A stretch of DNA of 64,000 nucleotides from an uncultured Lachnospiraceae bacterium (GTDB lineage Bacteria; Bacillota; Clostridia; Lachnospirales; Lachnospiraceae). This document shows positions 27,612 to 36,439 of this stretch, one piece after another. Every line of letters starts with the position of its first letter. The first letter of the stretch is position 1. The notes under the pieces were generated by a model. It worked only from the letters and a program-made list of their open reading frames with translations. It searched no databases and was not told the origin of the DNA. The stretch lies in NCBI GenBank assembly GCA_910579395.1, contig CAJTUC010000003.1, positions 153,469 through 217,468 of the forward strand, read 5' to 3'. Both the position numbers and the translations under genes were made by a program.

Positions 27612-28994
27612 ATGAAGCGGATATTATTGCAATATCACATATGGGAGAGAGAATATATCATATTAGAGATATTAAGGAAACGTCTTGAAAATTTCGGTAT
27701 GGTGGTAGAATATGCAGACTATATGGATATTAACGGGTGTATAAAATTTAGACCTGATGTCATAATTACACATCCTATTCGGACTGAGACAGATGTAATA
27801 TTTTTAGCAACAATGAAGCTGGCAACAGGGGCAGTTATGATTCCGATGACCGTAGAAGGGTATTACGATTTAGAGGATCATAAGTCGGTAATAAGAATGA
27901 TTGGTCTGGATAAATGCCCAGTGAATTTGATAGATTATTTTATTATGTGGGGAGAGAAAAATAAAGAGATTGAGGGAAGAGAACTTCTAAATCTGCAAAA
28001 AATATCTTCAGTAGATAAAATAAAGGCTTTTGGATATATACCATATGAAAAGGAAGCAGTATTAGAATATGTAAAACATGATGAACAATATGCTAAATAT
28101 GTTCAATGGGGAAAAAAGTATGCAAGAATCATTGCGTGTGTTACAGGGTTTCACATTGCAGAGGCATCAATGGAAGACATATATCTTCAGAAAATAATTG
28201 GAAGCAGTGTAGGAAGTAAGGCATATGAGCGGGAAGCGCATGATTATGAAATGCGTATTGCATATATGAAAGGATATAGAGACAAATATGTCAATGACAT
28301 ACTGCAGTTAGCAAAAACTTTTCCTGATATGGGCATTGTTGTCAAGTTACATCCGGCAGAAATTAGTCGTATGCGTAGGGGAATAAGTGATTATTATGAA
28401 GTGCTGAGAGATTATGATAATATCTTTTTACTTGATGTGCCGCTTCCGATAGCAGCTGTTTTAAATGATGCTGAATTGTTGATACATTATGGTTCAACAG
28501 TTTCTTTAGAGGCTTACATTTATGGAAAACCAACAATTTTACGCTCGGCTAAAGGTTATATTGACGAAAACAGTAATAATATACTTGTTTATACTACTAA
28601 AGTAGACATTAATGATTATTCTCTATTTCAAGAAGAAGTGATAAACGGTGTAACATTTCAAAAGAATAACAAAGCAGAAACGATTTTGTTGGATAGTTTC
28701 AATTGGAGACCAGATATGCGGTATTGCCCATCAGAAGAGATGGCGAAATTTATAAGTGGTGATTTGCATTCGGAAAAATTGCAGATAAAAGAGTTGATCA
28801 GCCAGAAATTTGTGTCTGATGACTTTGTGAGAAGTGTTAGGATTATGATATATAAGTATATAATTAAGACACTGATACAGTTTAAGTTTGGCCAGACGAG
28901 CATATATCTTAGATATGCAGTGAATCTGATGAGCGGAGCAAATACGTTTTGGAATGACCTAATAAGAACAATTAAAAAACGGCGACATTTTTAA
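27612..28994 (+). CDS. Surface-carbohydrate biosynthesis protein (GT-B-like)
   Basis: 460 residues. No standard signature is obvious, but VVKLHPAEISRMRRGISDYY near residue 238, then LLIHYGSTVSLEAYIYGKPTIL near residue 297, match the C-terminal donor-binding layout of capsule/CDP-glycerol-type GT-B proteins often found beside neuB/legI genes. AGGTG precedes the ATG. Given its place just upstream of legB, it may transfer the nonulosonate or a partner sugar. The function is inferred. Confidence 0.6.
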   Translation: MKRILLQYHIWEREYIILEILRKRLENFGMVVEYADYMDINGCIKFRPDVIITHPIRTETDVIFLATMKLATGAVMIPMTVEGYYDLEDHKSVIRMIGLDKCPVNLIDYFIMWGEKNKEIEGRELLNLQKISSVDKIKAFGYIPYEKEAVLEYVKHDEQYAKYVQWGKKYARIIACVTGFHIAEASMEDIYLQKIIGSSVGSKAYEREAHDYEMRIAYMKGYRDKYVNDILQLAKTFPDMGIVVKLHPAEISRMRRGISDYYEVLRDYDNIFLLDVPLPIAAVLNDAELLIHYGSTVSLEAYIYGKPTILRSAKGYIDENSNNILVYTTKVDINDYSLFQEEVINGVTFQKNNKAETILLDSFNWRPDMRYCPSEEMAKFISGDLHSEKLQIKELISQKFVSDDFVRSVRIMIYKYIIKTLIQFKFGQTSIYLRYAVNLMSGANTFWNDLIRTIKKRRHF

Positions 28995-29013
28995 ATTGAG
29001 AGGGAATAAAAAT

Positions 29014-29994
29014 ATGAGTACCGTATTAGTGACAGGTGCCGATGGCTTTATCGGCAGTCATTTGGTTGAAATACTTGTTAAAAAGGGATATAATGTAAAA
29101 GCATTTGTGCTGTACAATTCTTTTAATACATGGGGCTGGTTGGATACGCTTGAAAAGTCTGTTATGCGCAATGTTGAAATTTTCCAGGGAGATATACGTG
29201 ATCCACATGGTGTAAAAGCTGCCGTACAGGGGGTTGATGCCATATTTCATCTTGCGGCATTAATAGCAATCCCATTCAGTTACTATTCCCCAGATACCTA
29301 TGTAGATACCAATATCAAAGGAACTCTGAATGTGCTGCAGGCAGCGCGGGAATGTGGTAATATCAGGACATTAGTAACATCTACTTCTGAGGTGTACGGA
29401 ACAGCCCTATATGTTCCGATAGATGAAAAGCATCCATATCAGGGGCAATCGCCTTATTCTGCAACTAAAATAGGCGCAGATCGTCTGGCGGAGTCTTTTT
29501 ACCGTTCTTTTGAACTTCCGGTCACCATTGTCCGTCCATTTAATACATATGGACCAAGACAATCGGCGCGGGCGGTTATACCAACAATCATTACACAATT
29601 ATTGTCAGGATATGAAGAAATAAAGTTGGGAGCGCTAACACCGACAAGAGATTTTAATTATGTAAAGGATACGGCAAATGGTTTTATTGCTATGTATGAA
29701 TCAGAACAGACAATAGGGCAGGAAATTAATATAGCAACACAGAAAGAAATATCAGTTGGCCAATTGGCGGAGGAATTAATCAGGCAGATTAATCCAAATG
29801 CGAGAATCATATGTGATGAACAGAGGAAAAGACCCATAAATAGTGAGGTTAATCGTTTGCTTGGGTCGAACGAAAAAATAAGGCAATTGACAGATTGGCA
29901 GCCGCGGTATACCTTTGAAGAGGGACTTGCAGAAACCATAGAATTTTTTAGGAATAATTTAAGTAGATATAAGGCAGATGTTTATAATATTTAA
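29014..29994 (+). CDS. legB: NAD-dependent 4,6-dehydratase, LegB-like
   Basis: 326 residues from ATG 29014 (AGAGGGAATAAAAAT upstream); a TTG at 28996 is in frame but less likely. VLVTGADGFIGSHLVE is the NAD motif, STSEVYG and YSATKIGADRLAESF give the catalytic Ser/Thr and YxxxK. GPRQSARAVIPTIITQLLSG is very typical of LegB, which makes the 4-keto-6-deoxy HexNAc that leads to legionaminic acid, from a GDP-linked sugar in Campylobacter. A PtmE-like GDP-sugar synthase lies 670 bases downstream. No LegC aminotransferase is in the window. Confidence 0.85.
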   Translation: MSTVLVTGADGFIGSHLVEILVKKGYNVKAFVLYNSFNTWGWLDTLEKSVMRNVEIFQGDIRDPHGVKAAVQGVDAIFHLAALIAIPFSYYSPDTYVDTNIKGTLNVLQAARECGNIRTLVTSTSEVYGTALYVPIDEKHPYQGQSPYSATKIGADRLAESFYRSFELPVTIVRPFNTYGPRQSARAVIPTIITQLLSGYEEIKLGALTPTRDFNYVKDTANGFIAMYESEQTIGQEINIATQKEISVGQLAEELIRQINPNARIICDEQRKRPINSEVNRLLGSNEKIRQLTDWQPRYTFEEGLAETIEFFRNNLSRYKADVYNI

Positions 29995-30003
29995 GGAGCA
30001 GGA

Positions 30004-30679
30004 ATGAATCAATTGTGTGTTGGGCATAGAGAAATATATAAACAACTGGAGAGACAGCTGCAAAATTTTTTTGTTAATATCGATCTGTCTGTGATTGAAA
30101 GTAAGATAGACGAGGCATACAAGCGATGTATAGCTGCGATATCAGCATCCAACAATAAGTATTTGAATCCTGATGGTACACCTCGATTTCTGCTGAAACA
30201 TAGTGGATGTTGGTCCATTTTCTTATATTACCTGTCAAATTCCCTTAGAAATATTTCAGGGGGGGGCAGAAACGGTATATTATCTCAATAAAATATTGCA
30301 TAGTGTTGATTGGTTCTATGAGATAGAATTGCCAGATCATTTTATGGTGGAGCATCCGTTAGGAAGTGTATTAGGCAGAGCCGATTATGGTGATTTTTTG
30401 TTTATTTATCAAGGGGTAACTGTTGGAGGAAATATGTCCCTCCAAAATAGAAATCCGATTTACCCTACATTGGGGAACAATATCATTTTCTTTTCAGATG
30501 CGAAAGTATTAGGAGATGTACATGTCGGAAATAATGTTATATTCAGTGCGAATGCTTATGTGATCAATGAAGACATTCCGGACGACAGTATAGTGTTTGG
30601 GATGTCTCCTAATCTGGTCATTAAGCATGAGCCAGAAAAAATAAAGGAATATATGAAAAGAATATGGAAAAAAAATTGA
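30004..30679 (+). CDS. Serine-acetyltransferase-like (left-handed beta-helix) protein, phase-variable, OFF
   Basis: ATG 30004 follows GGAGCAGGA. The first 95 codons run to a stop at 30289 because of eight G at 30259-30266. In the next frame the protein resumes without a gap (AETVYYLNKILH, then HPLGSVLGRADYGDFLFIYQGVTVGG and hexapeptide repeats) to 30679. Seven G would give an intact protein of about 224 residues resembling CysE-type acetyltransferases. Its place between legB and ptmE suggests it acetylates a sugar in the nonulosonate pathway rather than serine. As sequenced the catalytic half is not made. Confidence 0.85.
30259..30266 (+). repeat. Poly-G tract 6, eight G (gene OFF; seven would be ON)
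   Basis: Eight G split the acetyltransferase-like gene. Frames before and after differ by one base. Deleting one G restores Ser-Gly-Gly-Ala-Glu-Thr-Val. Confidence 0.88.
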
Positions 30680-31740
30680 GTGTGTTGTCAGATACTTCAC
30701 TAAATATTATAGTTGAAAATGCCAGTTTAAAGTATGCTTTGGAGCGTTTGGATAAAGTTAGCGTGAAGGTACTATTAGTTCTTGACTTAGAGGAAAGACT
30801 TGTAGCAGCATTGACAGATGGTGATGTCAGAAGAGCCATTCTGGCAGGCGCTTCTTTGGAGACTCCTGTTTCAGATGTCGCAAATTATAGCCCGCGATAC
30901 TTGGAGAATGACGATCAGAATTTAGCGCAGATGTATCTTGAGAAAGTAACCGCACTGCCGCTTGTTGATCTGGATAAAAGAATTGTGAAAGTTTATGTGA
31001 AAAGGGCTGATAAAAGAGAGGATTCAGAGAAATCATTAAATCTTCCGGTGGTTATCATGGCAGGAGGACTGGGAACACGGTTATATCCATATACGAAGAT
31101 TTTCCCGAAACCGTTGATTCCGATACTGGACACGCCTATTTCCGAGAGGATCATACAATCGTTTCAACAAATCGGTTGTGACGAATTTCATATGATCGTT
31201 AATTACAAACGTAATATGATCAAGGCATATTATAATGATATGGACAATTGTTATAATGTGCATTTCTGGGATGAAGAAGTACCGCTTGGGACAGGAGGGG
31301 GACTTTATTTTTTAAGAAATCATATTAAAAGTACTTTTATACTGACGAATTGTGATGTGCTGATATTAGACGATGTACGAAAAATCGTAGAACATCATAA
31401 AAATGAAAAGAATAAGGTGACAATGGTATGTTCCTTAAAGAACTTTGAAATACCATATGGGGTTGTTAATTTCTCAGAAGGAGGAGAGATCAGTTCATTT
31501 GAGGAAAAACCACAAATGTCTTTTTTCACCAATACAGGATATTACATTTTGGAACCTGATGTTTTTCGTTTCATCAACCAGGGAGAAAAAGCGGGGATGC
31601 CGGATATTATAGACCATATGCGTTTGAAGGGGGAAAAGGTGGGGATTTATCCTATTAGCGAGAATGCCTGGTTGGATATGGGACAGTTTGATACGATGGA
31701 GAGTATGGAAAGAAAAATAAAAGAGCTTAACATGGATTAA
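30664..31740 (+). CDS. ptmE: CBS-domain nucleotidyltransferase, PtmE-like
   Basis: 358 residues. The first 115 form a pair of CBS modules (LVAALTDGDVRRAIL near residue 43; VTALPLVDLDKRIV near residue 97). The rest is a sugar-nucleotidyltransferase: VVIMAGGLGTRLYPYTKIFPKP near residue 126 with the signature GGxGTR and Lys, LTNCDVL, GTGGGL. This layout is that of PtmE, which makes GDP-glucosamine for the Campylobacter legionaminate route. It overlaps the previous gene by 16 bases. GDP versus UDP use cannot be decided from sequence. Confidence 0.82.
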   Translation: MEKKLSVLSDTSLNIIVENASLKYALERLDKVSVKVLLVLDLEERLVAALTDGDVRRAILAGASLETPVSDVANYSPRYLENDDQNLAQMYLEKVTALPLVDLDKRIVKVYVKRADKREDSEKSLNLPVVIMAGGLGTRLYPYTKIFPKPLIPILDTPISERIIQSFQQIGCDEFHMIVNYKRNMIKAYYNDMDNCYNVHFWDEEVPLGTGGGLYFLRNHIKSTFILTNCDVLILDDVRKIVEHHKNEKNKVTMVCSLKNFEIPYGVVNFSEGGEISSFEEKPQMSFFTNTGYYILEPDVFRFINQGEKAGMPDIIDHMRLKGEKVGIYPISENAWLDMGQFDTMESMERKIKELNMD

Positions 31741-31763
31741 CATGAGGTGTAGAGAAAAGATAT

Positions 31764-32711
31764 ATGTTTAGAATATGCTTTGTTGGACTTGGGTCGATTG
31801 GAAAGAGACATATCAAAAATGTGGTTTATCTTTTAAATCAGAGAGAACGGGCTTATGAAATTGATGCTGTAAGAAGTACAGAAAAACCGATATCCCCTGA
31901 AATAAGTAGTCTGGTAAATCATTTGTATCATAATGTGGAAGAATTGCAGGGAGAGTATGATATCATTTTTATTACAAATCCCACAGTCTGTCATTATGAT
32001 ACAATAAAACGGTTTATGCCATATGCAAAGCATATGTTTATTGAAAAACCAGTATTTCATGAATATGTTGAAAGTATTGATCAGTTAAATCTTAATCCGG
32101 ACGGGGTTCATTATGTTGCCTGCCCTCTGCGGTATAGTGCGGTTTTACAGGAATTAAAAGAACGATTGAAGGGCGAGAAAGTTTACTCTGTGCGTGCTAT
32201 CTCATCTTCTTATCTGCCCGATTGGCGCGTGGGAGTGGATTATAGGCATGTTTATAGTGCACATAAAAATATGGGCGGAGGAGTTACGCTTGATTTGATA
32301 CATGAATTAGATTATGTCGTCTGGTTATTTGGCTTACCGGATTGGAGTTATCATTTGTGTGACAAGTTTTCCGAATTGGATATTGATAGCGATGATCTGT
32401 CGATATATCTTTTAAAATATCCGGATAAAGCAGTCGAAATACATACAGACTATTTTGGACGGGAAGGTGTCAGGAAACTGGAATTGTACTGTAGGGATTA
32501 TGTTATCGAAGCTGATTTGCTTCATAATACACTAAAATATATGTACGGGAAAGGGAATACAGAGAGTGTGAATATAACGGAAAATGATATATACTTGCAG
32601 GAGATGAAGGCGTTTTTTGCTATGATAGAAGGAAAAAGAAATAATGATAATGATATTATATATGCAAATGAGATTCTGAAAATTGCAATAGATAATTCGT
32701 TTATGAAGTGA
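31764..32711 (+). CDS. Gfo/Idh/MocA-family oxidoreductase
   Basis: 315 residues. CFVGLGSIGKRHIKNV is the NAD(P) GxGxxG motif; MFIEKPVFHEYVESI near residue 92 has the E-K-P catalytic lysine of the family; GGGVTLDLIHELDYVVWLFG near residue 172 carries the conserved D-x3-H. Such enzymes oxidise or reduce sugar hydroxyls or keto groups. Its place after ptmE suggests work on a nonulosonate precursor. A second, more divergent homologue lies at 37610. Confidence 0.87.
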   Translation: MFRICFVGLGSIGKRHIKNVVYLLNQRERAYEIDAVRSTEKPISPEISSLVNHLYHNVEELQGEYDIIFITNPTVCHYDTIKRFMPYAKHMFIEKPVFHEYVESIDQLNLNPDGVHYVACPLRYSAVLQELKERLKGEKVYSVRAISSSYLPDWRVGVDYRHVYSAHKNMGGGVTLDLIHELDYVVWLFGLPDWSYHLCDKFSELDIDSDDLSIYLLKYPDKAVEIHTDYFGREGVRKLELYCRDYVIEADLLHNTLKYMYGKGNTESVNITENDIYLQEMKAFFAMIEGKRNNDNDIIYANEILKIAIDNSFMK

Positions 32712-32746
32712 ATTTTTTAATTATTATTGCGAAAAAGGAGAAAACA

Positions 32747-33802
32747 ATGGATTACAATAAAAAAATAATATTGTATGGCTTGTCAATGTTTAAAGATAAT
32801 GTTATCAGAATGTTGGGTGATAAATATGGGTCCTGGGAAAACGCAAAAGAACATATTTTATTTTTCTCTGATTCTAACAGTTTATATTGGGGGGGGGTAT
32901 ACTGCGGAATTGATATAAAAGCTCCGTCGGAGATATTAAATTATCCTGATGCGGTAGTTTGTATTTTATCCTATAAATTTGATGTTATTAACCGAGATTT
33001 GCGTAGATCAGGAGTAAAAAATGAGATTTACATGACGCCTTTTTTAATATATCGAACATATTATGATCTGGAATTGGGGAAAAAGTTTATTAATAAGCAT
33101 GAGGATGAAATTATTGAGTTATATCAACAAAACGATTCGTATACCGTGAATTTATTAAAACATATTATTAACGAAAGAAAAAGCGGAAAGGAGGAGTTTC
33201 AGAAAGTTGAATTGTTTGAAGGACTATCCGAAGTTGGAGAATATTTTTATGATGATGGTTTAAATTGTGCAGGGGAAAAAACATGGATTGATGTAGGCGC
33301 TTATACTGGTGATTCAATAGAGTTGGCATATAAGAGGTTTGGAGATTCTATTAAAAAGTATTATGCGTTAGAACCAAGTAAAAATAATATTAATGCATTA
33401 AGGAATACAATAGATAGATTACAAATATCAAATAAATCTGAAATATTAGAATATGGTCTTGGTAGCGAGGAAAGGATAGAGTATTTTAATGAAAATGGAC
33501 CATTATCGAATGTCGATAATGAAAATGGTAGCGAAGCGATACAGATTAAACCTCTTGATTTGTTAAATTTATGTATAGTAGGAACACCATATATAAAGAT
33601 GGATATTGAGGGAGCTGAGATGTCGGCATTAAAAGGTATGAAAAATTTTATCTCTGAAAAAAGACCGTACCTTGCTGTCTGCGTATACCATAGAATAGAA
33701 GATATTTTAGCGGTGCCATCTTATATCAGGGAGATTGATAGAAATTACAGATTTTATTTGCGGGCGGGTATGCATACAGAGTGTTATGCGATACCTAAAT
33801 AA
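32747..33802 (+). CDS. FkbM-family methyltransferase with N-terminal domain, phase-variable, ON
   Basis: 351 residues from ATG 32747, with AAGGAG seven bases upstream; a GTG at 32708 is in frame but overlaps the previous gene. Residues 1-150 form an N-terminal domain of unknown role. WIDVGAYTGDSIELAYKRFG near residue 183 is SAM motif I, and YIKMDIEGAEMSALKGM near residue 282 is the FkbM hallmark. Nine G at 32889-32897 encode Trp-Gly-Gly-Val near residue 48 and are in frame. It is a paralogue of the gene at 40441, whose tract is at a different place. Confidence 0.87.
   Translation: MDYNKKIILYGLSMFKDNVIRMLGDKYGSWENAKEHILFFSDSNSLYWGGVYCGIDIKAPSEILNYPDAVVCILSYKFDVINRDLRRSGVKNEIYMTPFLIYRTYYDLELGKKFINKHEDEIIELYQQNDSYTVNLLKHIINERKSGKEEFQKVELFEGLSEVGEYFYDDGLNCAGEKTWIDVGAYTGDSIELAYKRFGDSIKKYYALEPSKNNINALRNTIDRLQISNKSEILEYGLGSEERIEYFNENGPLSNVDNENGSEAIQIKPLDLLNLCIVGTPYIKMDIEGAEMSALKGMKNFISEKRPYLAVCVYHRIEDILAVPSYIREIDRNYRFYLRAGMHTECYAIPK
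32889..32897 (+). repeat. Poly-G tract 7, nine G (gene ON)
   Basis: Nine G followed by TATACT in the N-terminal domain of the FkbM-family gene. Slippage would remove the whole methyltransferase domain. Confidence 0.9.
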
Positions 33803-33822
33803 CTAAGTGAGGAGTAATAAAT

Positions 33823-34807
33823 ATGAAAATAGGATACTTTGCAGATGGTCCCTGGGGACATAAGGCATTCGAAAAGATAATGTCTGATGATTCCTTGAAA
33901 ATAAAATTTGTCATGGTAAGATATGATAAGAGAGATGCGGTGTTAATAGAATTGGCAGAAAAAAATAGAATACCTGTAGAATTAAGCAGAAATATTAATT
34001 CTAAGGAATTCATAAATCAAGTCAAGAAGTATGAGGCTGATTTATTTGTTTCCATGTCGTTCAATCAGATATTCAAATCGGAAATGATAAATCTCCCCCG
34101 ATATAAGACGATAAACTGTCATGCGGGGAAATTGCCTTTTTACAGAGGGAGAAATATACTGAATTGGGCATTGATCAATGATGAAAAAGAGTTTGGAATA
34201 ACGGTTCATTATGTGGATGAAGGAATTGATACCGGAGATATTATTTTACAGGAAACGTATCCGATCACGGATGAAGATAATTATGGCACATTGCTTGCCA
34301 GAGCTTATGATGGCTGTGCAGATGTTCTCTATCGTGCAATCAAAATGATTCAAAATAATGAAGTTAAACCAGTTAAACAACAAGATATTCATCCGGTCGG
34401 TATGTATTGCGGAATGCGTATTCCTGGTGACGAGATTATTGACTGGAATCAGACAAGCAGAGAAATCTTTAATTTTATCAGGGCATTATGTGTGCCGGGA
34501 CCGCAGGCATCGTCGTGGATAGATGGAGAAAGGATTTGTATTAATAAAGCTCGTATGGTGCCGAAAGCATGTGCATATAGGAATACGGTAGGACAAGTGA
34601 TCGGAAAAACTGAAGAAGGGTTTTTAATAAAAACAGGGGATACCATATTAGAAATTATTGAGTATACTTATAACGGCAAAGTGAAAATAGGCGATAGATT
34701 AAAAAAATCTCCCCAGGGGGGGGGTAATGCGCTTTAGCCCATATCTTCCTGCGTTTTATGGAGATGAAGTTTCTCTCAGGCATATTTCGCGGAGGGCTTG
34801 TGCATGA
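33823..34807 (+). CDS. Sugar formyltransferase-like, phase-variable C-terminus, shortened here
   Basis: ATG 33823 behind GAGGAG. Motifs of the 10-formyl-THF transferase fold are visible: CHAGKLPFYRGRN near residue 105 (catalytic His) and YVDEGIDTGDIIL near residue 130 (catalytic Asp), with Asn in MSFNQIF upstream; a Fmt-like C-terminal domain follows. Nine G at 34716-34724 give a stop at 34735 and 304 residues. With eight G the frame runs to a TGA at 34805-34807 that overlaps the next ATG as ATGA, giving about 327 residues, which looks like the native arrangement. It probably N-formylates an amino sugar. Confidence 0.83.
34716..34724 (+). repeat. Poly-G tract 8, nine G (short form; eight gives long form with ATGA overlap)
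   Basis: Nine G near the 3' end of the formyltransferase gene. The eight-G form ends in a four-base ATGA overlap with the next start, so the switch may also affect translational coupling to the NeuD-like gene. Confidence 0.85.
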
Positions 34808-35439
34808 GAGATATTGTAATTATAGGAAAAGGTGGCTTTGCCAGGGAAACAAAATGGATAATCGATCGTATAAATCAAAATGTAGCGAAATGGAATTTCC
34901 TGGGATATGTTGATCGAACAGCAGATGAAACTGGTGTTATAGGGGATGACAGTTATATTTTGAACATAAAAAAGAAATTATCGGTGGTTTTGGCAATTGG
35001 TAATCCCAGGGTAAGGAATAATATTTATTTAAAGTATAAGGAAAATAAATTTCTTGAATTTCCGAACATTATTGATCCTTCAGTAAAGATGTCTGAATGT
35101 GTATATTTAGGAGAAGGAAACATTATCTGTGCAGATAATATCATGACAGTGGACATTTCATTAGGTAGTTTTAATATTATTAATTTGGGGTGCACGATAG
35201 GGCATGATGTGAGAATTGGAAATTATAATACTGTTAATCCTGGAACTAATATTTCGGGAAATGTTGTATTGAAGGATTTTATAGAAATAGGAACAGGTGT
35301 TAAAATTATACAGGGTATAACAATTGAAGAGGGCGTTATTGCAGGTGCCGGCACTGTGATGATATCGGATATACCGGCAGAAACAACAGTTGTAGGGGTG
35401 CCAGCGAAAATAATTAAATATCATGAGAAGGATAAGTAA
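34804..35439 (+). CDS. NeuD/PglD/LegH-like acetyltransferase
   Basis: 211 residues from ATG 34804, with CGGAGGG upstream; a TTG at 34798 adds two residues and is unlikely. DIVIIGKGGFARETKWII is the N-terminal Rossmann-like part typical of NeuD/PglD. The rest is a left-handed beta-helix with hexapeptide repeats (IINLGCTIGHDVRIGNYN, where the His is catalytic in PglD). PglD and LegH acetylate the 4-amino group of a UDP- or GDP-sugar; NeuD O-acetylates sialic acid. Next to neuB, LegH is the most likely role. Confidence 0.83.
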   Translation: MRDIVIIGKGGFARETKWIIDRINQNVAKWNFLGYVDRTADETGVIGDDSYILNIKKKLSVVLAIGNPRVRNNIYLKYKENKFLEFPNIIDPSVKMSECVYLGEGNIICADNIMTVDISLGSFNIINLGCTIGHDVRIGNYNTVNPGTNISGNVVLKDFIEIGTGVKIIQGITIEEGVIAGAGTVMISDIPAETTVVGVPAKIIKYHEKDK

Positions 35440-35440
35440 T

Positions 35441-36439
35441 ATGAGCAGGATAACGATCATAGCCGAAGCGGGCGTTAATCATAACGGAGATTTGGAATTA
35501 GCGAAACAAATGGTTAAAGCAGCTAAAGAAAGTGGAGCGGATATTGTCAAGTTTCAAACTGCAAAGTTGGAATCACTTGTGTCCAGATATGCGCCAATGG
35601 CGGAATATCAAAAGGAAAATACGGGTAAAACGGAATCGCAGATGGATATGCTAAAGAGGCTTCTATTACCATATGACGATTTTGCAATTCTTGCACGTTA
35701 TTGTGGCGAGACAGGCATACAGTTTCTTTCCACTCCTTTTGATATAGACAGCGTAGATTTTCTTTCTTCGATAGGATGCAGGCTCTGGAAAATACCTTCT
35801 GGGGAGATTACCAATCTGCCTTATTTAGAGCGGATTGGCAAATTGCATCAGCCAATCATTTTATCGACAGGGATGAGCACGCTGTATGAGATTCAGGAAG
35901 CTTTAAATGTGCTATATGACAGTGGCGCAGGTAAAATTACGCTTCTTCATTGTACGACGGAATATCCGGCGCCGTTTGAGACCGTCAATTTAAAGGCTAT
36001 GCTGACATTAAAAGAAGAGTTTCAAACGGATGTAGGCTATTCGGATCACACAATGGGTACGGAAATTCCCATAGCTGCCGCAGCAATGGGGGCGGTTGTT
36101 ATCGAGAAGCATTTCACATTGAGCCGCAGCATGGAGGGACCAGATCAGAAAGCGAGTTTAGAGCCGGTAGAACTTAGGTCTATGGTATCAGCAATACGTC
36201 ATATAGAACAGGCGATGGGAGATGGTGAAAAGAAACCAGTGCCGTCTGAAATGGCGAATATGACTGTTGCCAGAAAAAGCATAATAGCGAGAAAAATGAT
36301 TACTAAGGGAGAAATTCTGACAGAAGAGAATATAACGACAAAAAGGCCGGGGAACGGTATATCTCCTATGAAATGGCATGAGGTCTTGGGAACAAAAGCG
36401 GTTCGAGATTTTAAAGAGGATGAACTGATAGAGTTATGA
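35441..36439 (+). CDS. neuB: N-acetylneuraminate/legionaminate synthase
   Basis: 332 residues from ATG 35441, one base after the previous stop. ITIIAEAGVNHNGDLELAKQM is the NeuB start; KFQTAKLESL, STPFDIDSVDFL, KIPSGEITNLPYL, STGMST, HCTTEYPAP and YSDHTMG follow in the family order. The last 60 residues form the SAF antifreeze-like domain (KSIIARKMITKGEIL). It condenses an N-acyl mannosamine-type sugar with PEP. Together with LegB and PtmE, legionaminate (LegI) is more likely than Neu5Ac. Confidence 0.93.
   Translation: MSRITIIAEAGVNHNGDLELAKQMVKAAKESGADIVKFQTAKLESLVSRYAPMAEYQKENTGKTESQMDMLKRLLLPYDDFAILARYCGETGIQFLSTPFDIDSVDFLSSIGCRLWKIPSGEITNLPYLERIGKLHQPIILSTGMSTLYEIQEALNVLYDSGAGKITLLHCTTEYPAPFETVNLKAMLTLKEEFQTDVGYSDHTMGTEIPIAAAAMGAVVIEKHFTLSRSMEGPDQKASLEPVELRSMVSAIRHIEQAMGDGEKKPVPSEMANMTVARKSIIARKMITKGEILTEENITTKRPGNGISPMKWHEVLGTKAVRDFKEDELIEL

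Noticed and set aside
31293..31297. Five-G runs such as this one and those near 1612, 36828 and 57661
   Set aside because: Lengths of five or less occur by chance and are too short for strong slippage.
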